Assembly (NCBI GenBank): GCA_051881655.1
Contig: JBJEQH010000168.1
Span: 1-9,377 of the forward strand
Source: Heritagella sp051881655
GTDB taxonomy: Bacteria; Bacillota; Clostridia; Oscillospirales; Acutalibacteraceae
DNA length: 9,377 nt
Direction of reading: 5' to 3'
In this document: in pieces, positions 6,614 through 9,377 of the stretch
Position numbering within the stretch: the first letter of the stretch is position 1
How the letters are laid out: each line of letters opens with the position of its first letter
Program-made: the position numbers and the translations under genes
The notes under the pieces: model-generated
Database searches by the model: none
What the model was told of the DNA's origin: nothing
The model's input: the letters and a program-made list of their open reading frames with translations, nothing else

Positions 6614-6681
6614 GCTTGACATCCCGGCTTGACATCCCGGCTTGACATCCCGGCTTGACATCCCGGCTTGACATCCCGGCT
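6614..6681. repeat. 13-bp tandem repeat (GCTTGACATCCCG) interrupted by the scaffold gap
   Basis: Five perfect copies of GCTTGACATCCCG occupy 6614-6678, and a sixth begins (6679-6681) where the N run starts. After the gap, TGACAGCCGGG (6782-6792) looks like a diverged final unit, so the array probably spans the gap and caused it. Each unit includes TTGACA, the consensus -35 hexamer. The period is not a multiple of 3, and no real gene covers it. Confidence 0.9.
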
Positions 6682-6781
6682 NNNNNNNNNNNNNNNNNNN
6701 NNNNNNNNNNNNNNNNNNNNNNNNNNNNNNNNNNNNNNNNNNNNNNNNNNNNNNNNNNNNNNNNNNNNNNNNNNNNNNNNN
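6682..6781. other. Assembly gap of 100 N
   Basis: Exactly 100 N, the usual placeholder for a gap of unknown length. It begins inside the tandem repeat, so repeat copy number is unknown and other sequence could be missing. The distance between the spoVM-like unit and the kinase gene is therefore not reliable. Confidence 0.98.
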
Positions 6782-6809
6782 TGACAGCCGGGGGAAAAAG
6801 GGATAGGAT
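6781..6809 (+). promoter_or_regulatory. Probable promoter of the kinase gene using a repeat-derived -35
   Basis: (N)TGACA at 6781-6786 is followed after exactly 17 bases by TAGGAT (6804-6809), a 4/6 match to the -10 consensus. The first base of the -35 is masked by the gap but would be T if the repeat continues. The ATG of the kinase gene is 35 bases further on, after GGAGAGGG (6831-6838). Confidence 0.5.
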
Positions 6810-6844
6810 AACAAAAACAGACGAGAAAAAGGAGAGGGTACGAT

Positions 6845-7807
6845 ATGGCGGTCAGCGCGACGAAAAACCGGCAGGCTCCGGAAACACTGGAGCGCATGGT
6901 AAAAAAATGCTTTGGAGAGAAAACGGGGATTCTCACCCTTCGCGACCTGGAAGATGGGTTCTGCAATATGGCTTACGCCCTCACCCTTTCCAATGGGCTT
7001 TCGGTGATCTGCAAAATTTCTCCGAAAGAAAAGAACCGTCTGCTGCGGGTGGAAGTGGAACTGATGGAGGCCGAGACCCGCGCCATGCAGCAGGTACGGG
7101 AGCAGACCAATCTGCCGGTCGCAGAGGTGTATGCCTATGACCGCTCCTGTCAGATATGTTCCTCCCCCTATTTCTTTATGCAGACGCTGACGGGAAATGG
7201 TTTACATAAAGAGAAAGCGGCGCTTCCCTCTGCGGTGCTGGAGGGCATTTACTGGGAAGTAGGGCAGATGGAGCGCCAGATCAGCAGCATTTGCCACGAC
7301 ACTTTCGGTTTTGTGGGGGATACGCGCCAGTTTGCCGACTGGTTCTCGGCGTTTTCCACGATGATGGCCGATCTTCTGCAGGATGCCCGGGAGAAATCCA
7401 TCGACCTGACGGTACCGTACGAGGACATTCTCCAGCTCCTCAGCGGGGAAAAAGCACTGTTTGACGAGGTGGACACGCCCCGGCTGGTCCACTGGGATTT
7501 GTGGGACGGCAACATTTTTGTCCAGGATGGGCATGTCAGCGGCCTGATCGACTGGGAGCGTGCTCTGTGGGGGGATCCGCTGATGGATGACCGCTTCCGC
7601 CGCCACGAGCGAAACGAGGCATTTTTGGCCGGATTCGGGAAACAGCAGCTCTCCCCCCGGGAATACCGCCGTATTCTTTGGTACGATGTGTTCCTCTATG
7701 TGGTGATGATGACCGAGGGCGCGTACCGCGGTTACGCGGACGACAGCCAGTATCAGGCGGTCCGTCCCCTGTTCCAGGCTTCTTTTGGAGAACTGAGGAA
7801 GAAATAA
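6845..7807 (+). CDS. APH/choline kinase-fold phosphotransferase family protein
   Basis: This 320-aa protein has the small-molecule kinase fold. The N-lobe includes a Lys (K57 in VICKISP) placed to bind ATP and a following acidic helix (E75/E77). The catalytic loop is H216-W-D218-L-W-D-G-N223, with D218 the likely catalytic base, and the metal-binding motif is I235-D236-W-E. Family members phosphorylate aminoglycosides, choline, homoserine, fructosamines and other hydroxyl groups, and the substrate cannot be told from these motifs. Length is normal and all key residues are present. The ATG at 6845 has GGAGAGGG about 6 bases upstream. The gene appears to stand alone between the repeat-associated promoter and a terminator. 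A MATE exporter converges on it, which is compatible with, but does not show, a role in drug handling. Confidence 0.85.
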   Translation: MAVSATKNRQAPETLERMVKKCFGEKTGILTLRDLEDGFCNMAYALTLSNGLSVICKISPKEKNRLLRVEVELMEAETRAMQQVREQTNLPVAEVYAYDRSCQICSSPYFFMQTLTGNGLHKEKAALPSAVLEGIYWEVGQMERQISSICHDTFGFVGDTRQFADWFSAFSTMMADLLQDAREKSIDLTVPYEDILQLLSGEKALFDEVDTPRLVHWDLWDGNIFVQDGHVSGLIDWERALWGDPLMDDRFRRHERNEAFLAGFGKQQLSPREYRRILWYDVFLYVVMMTEGAYRGYADDSQYQAVRPLFQASFGELRKK

Positions 7808-7813
7808 ACTGCA

Positions 7814-7848
7814 AAAAGCGTCTGATGCCCCCGGCATCAGACGCTTTT
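7814..7848. terminator. Bidirectional terminator between the kinase and MATE genes
   Basis: GCGTCTGATGCC (7818-7829) and GGCATCAGACGC (7833-7844) form a perfect 12-bp stem with loop CCC. It is flanked by AAAA on the left and TTTT on the right, so it serves both converging transcripts. It lies 6 bases after the kinase stop and 24 bases after the MATE stop on the opposite strand. Confidence 0.95.
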
Positions 7849-7872
7849 ATTCGAAAATCGGTTTTCATGGAG

Positions 7873-9255
7873 TTACACGGCCTCTTTCAATTCGGTCGGA
7901 ACTGCAGGGGCTTCTCCTTCCCACCTTCCGAAATGAAAGTACAGCACCGAGGGGATCAGCCCCAGTATCCAGCCGATCGGCGCGGCAAACCAGATGCCGT
8001 ACCAGCCGAACAGGAAGGAGAGCAGAATGGAGAGACCGACCTTACTGAACAGCTCGACCATGGAGGAGGCGAATGTAACGCCCACTTTTCCCACACCGCG
8101 CAGGGCGGAATTGTAAAGCCAGATGATGCCCAGTGCCGGATAGAACCATGCTTCAATGTAAATCATGGAGGTGGCCGCCGGCAGGATCGAGGTTTCACCA
8201 GCATCCAAGAACAGCAGAGCGATGGTATCGCCGAACAGGAGAATGACGGCCATAGAAAGAACCGTCAGTCCCAGAACCAGCAGCAGAGCTTTTTTTACGC
8301 CCTGCCGGATACGGGCGTACTGCCGGGCGCCGAAATTTTGCCCGGCAAATACGGAATAGGAGAAGGCAAACTGCGAAATGGCCACGACTGCCAGCTGCTC
8401 CACCTTACTGCCCACGGTGAAAGCTGCGACGATATCCGAGCCATAGCTGTTGATTACGCTGGTGATGACCAGCATTCCGATGGAGAGCAGGGAAGTCTGC
8501 AGGCTGAGCGGAATGCCCACCCGCATAAAGCGGCCGAAAAGCTGCGGATCAAAAGCGGCTTCTCTCCGGGAAAAACGCAGCTGGGGATATTTCCGGAGCA
8601 TATAGAAAATCCCCATTCCGGCCGAGACAAACTGTGAGAGAATGGTGGCCCACGCCACTCCGGCTACCCCGGCCTGCATTCCCAATACAAACCAGAGATC
8701 CAGCCCGATATTCAGAAATGTGCAGAAAATCAGGAAAAACAAGGGGGTACGGCTGTCGCCGATGGCCCGCAGAATGGCGGCACTGGCATTGTAGAAGATG
8801 GTGCCGATCGTCAATCCACAGGTGACCTGAAGGTACAGAACGGCCTCTTCCAGAATATTGGAAGGGGTTCCCAACAACTGAAGAAGAGGACGGGCCAGAA
8901 AAAACGACAGCAGACCCAAAACGATTCCGGCAGAAAATGCCACATATAAAGCATGAGCCGTAGCCCGGCGAACCTGGGACTCGTCCCCGGCGCCGGTTGC
9001 CTGGGAAATAATGATGGAAATGGCATTGGTCATTCCCTGCCCCAGCATCAAAACCATGCTGTAGGCAGAACTGGCGGCGCCGATGCAGGCCAGAGCCGTG
9101 GCGCTGACGAACTTCCCCAGAATAATGGTATCTGTCAGATTGTACACCAGTTGGAAAATACCGCCGATTAGAAGGGGGATGGCAAAAATGGTCAGCTGAC
9201 GGAGAATGTTTCCCTGCGTCATGTCCATTGTATTGGATTTTGAAGCGGTGCGCAT
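7873..9255 (-). CDS. MATE family multidrug/sodium (or proton) antiporter
   Basis: This 460-aa protein starts at the ATG at 9255, six bases after a perfect AGGAGG. The frame extends further upstream only through a TTG start without such a site. It has about 12 hydrophobic helices in two similar halves, the usual MATE length and layout. Typical family stretches include the N-terminal MTQGNILRQLTIFAIPLLIG, then LVYNLTDTIILGKFVS, a small-residue-rich helix after ISIIISQATGAGDES, and in the second half AFSYSVFAGQNFGARQY, which matches the GQ-N-G-A motif of MATE proteins. The closest groups are the NorM/DinF-type transporters of Firmicutes. Members export cationic drugs or metabolites using Na+ or H+ gradients, and the substrate here is unknown. 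It is transcribed alone, convergent with the kinase gene, and shares its terminator. Confidence 0.92.
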   Translation of the reverse strand: MRTASKSNTMDMTQGNILRQLTIFAIPLLIGGIFQLVYNLTDTIILGKFVSATALACIGAASSAYSMVLMLGQGMTNAISIIISQATGAGDESQVRRATAHALYVAFSAGIVLGLLSFFLARPLLQLLGTPSNILEEAVLYLQVTCGLTIGTIFYNASAAILRAIGDSRTPLFFLIFCTFLNIGLDLWFVLGMQAGVAGVAWATILSQFVSAGMGIFYMLRKYPQLRFSRREAAFDPQLFGRFMRVGIPLSLQTSLLSIGMLVITSVINSYGSDIVAAFTVGSKVEQLAVVAISQFAFSYSVFAGQNFGARQYARIRQGVKKALLLVLGLTVLSMAVILLFGDTIALLFLDAGETSILPAATSMIYIEAWFYPALGIIWLYNSALRGVGKVGVTFASSMVELFSKVGLSILLSFLFGWYGIWFAAPIGWILGLIPSVLYFHFGRWEGEAPAVPTELKEAV

Positions 9256-9280
9256 AAGCAACCTCCTATGGAAAACATTT

Positions 9281-9319
9281 GCAAAAGGAAAAGGAACCGT
9301 TTTGTGCAAAAATCGGTTC
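9281..9319 (-). terminator. Terminator-like hairpin in the MATE leader (possible attenuator)
   Basis: On the minus strand GAACCG (9319-9314) pairs with CGGTTC (9299-9294). After a bulge, at least four U-A pairs close a short loop around GCAC. A pyrimidine tract CTTTTCCTTTT follows. It sits between the promoter at the window edge and the ribosome binding site. The weak T tract makes termination uncertain. Confidence 0.4.
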
Positions 9320-9349
9320 TTTCACATAGATAAGTAATAGGTTAATTTT

Positions 9350-9377
9350 ATACTATCACGGAGAGAAATCTTTGTCA
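9350..9377 (-). promoter_or_regulatory. Sigma-A type promoter of the MATE gene
   Basis: On the minus strand TGACA (9377-9373, cut by the window edge and probably TTGACA) is followed after 17 bases by TAGTAT (9355-9350), a 4/6 match to the -10 consensus, with an AT-rich stretch after it. The predicted leader to the ATG at 9255 is about 90 nt. Confidence 0.65.

Noticed and set aside
6614..6681. CRISPR array
   Set aside because: The 13-bp units are directly adjacent with no unique spacers, far shorter than CRISPR repeats, and there are no cas genes in the window.
6116..6814. Minus-strand reading frame across the repeat and gap
   Set aside because: It runs through 100 N and the tandem repeat, gives a low-complexity peptide, has no ribosome binding site, and overlaps two terminators and the two supported small plus-strand genes.
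6845..9255. A drug-resistance cassette made of the kinase and MATE genes
   Set aside because: The genes converge and have separate promoters, the kinase substrate is unknown, and there are no mobile-element features around them.
7873..9309. TTG start of the MATE gene at 9309
   Set aside because: It would place the start inside the leader hairpin and add 18 atypical residues; the ATG at 9255 has a perfect AGGAGG at 6 bases.

Overview
The window most likely comes from a spore-forming member of the Clostridia, probably a gut-associated Oscillospirales/Ruminococcaceae-type genome. The evidence is moderately high GC, AGGAGG-type ribosome binding sites, sigma-A type promoters, a tiny gene resembling the sporulation gene spoVM, and protein families typical of Firmicutes (YdjI-like SPFH, zinc-ribbon TIR-TPR, MATE). 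A run of exactly 100 N marks a scaffold gap, so this is draft or metagenome sequence.

Layout. Positions 15-43 hold a near-consensus promoter. It is followed by a leader with a terminator-like hairpin (73-111) and then five same-strand genes (179-6114): an SPFH/band-7 protein with seven zinc ribbons, an Lgt-like integral membrane protein, a two-helix membrane protein with a cytosolic helical tail, a four-helix membrane protein with a cytosolic helical domain, and a soluble zinc ribbon-TPR-TIR-TPR-coiled-coil protein. A clear intrinsic terminator (6142-6171) closes this block. Next is a small two-gene unit (6239-6512), a 54-aa Cys-rich one-helix protein and a 30-aa SpoVM-like peptide, closed by a very strong terminator. 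A 13-bp tandem repeat whose every unit carries TTGACA runs into the N gap. On the far side are a promoter-like element and a phosphotransferase of the APH/choline kinase fold (6845-7807). A MATE efflux gene (7873-9255, minus strand) converges on it across a shared bidirectional terminator, and its own promoter lies at the right edge of the window.

How the genes may work together. The five-gene block is the most interesting part. A TIR domain with the glutamate expected of NAD-cleaving TIR enzymes is encoded with an SPFH membrane scaffold, an Lgt-like protein and two unknown membrane proteins that have large cytosolic helical parts. This suggests a membrane-anchored sensing or signalling complex, such as envelope-stress or phage-defence signalling. 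That role is inference: no known defence system can be named from the sequence, and only the TIR, SPFH, Lgt-like, kinase and MATE folds are recognised with confidence.
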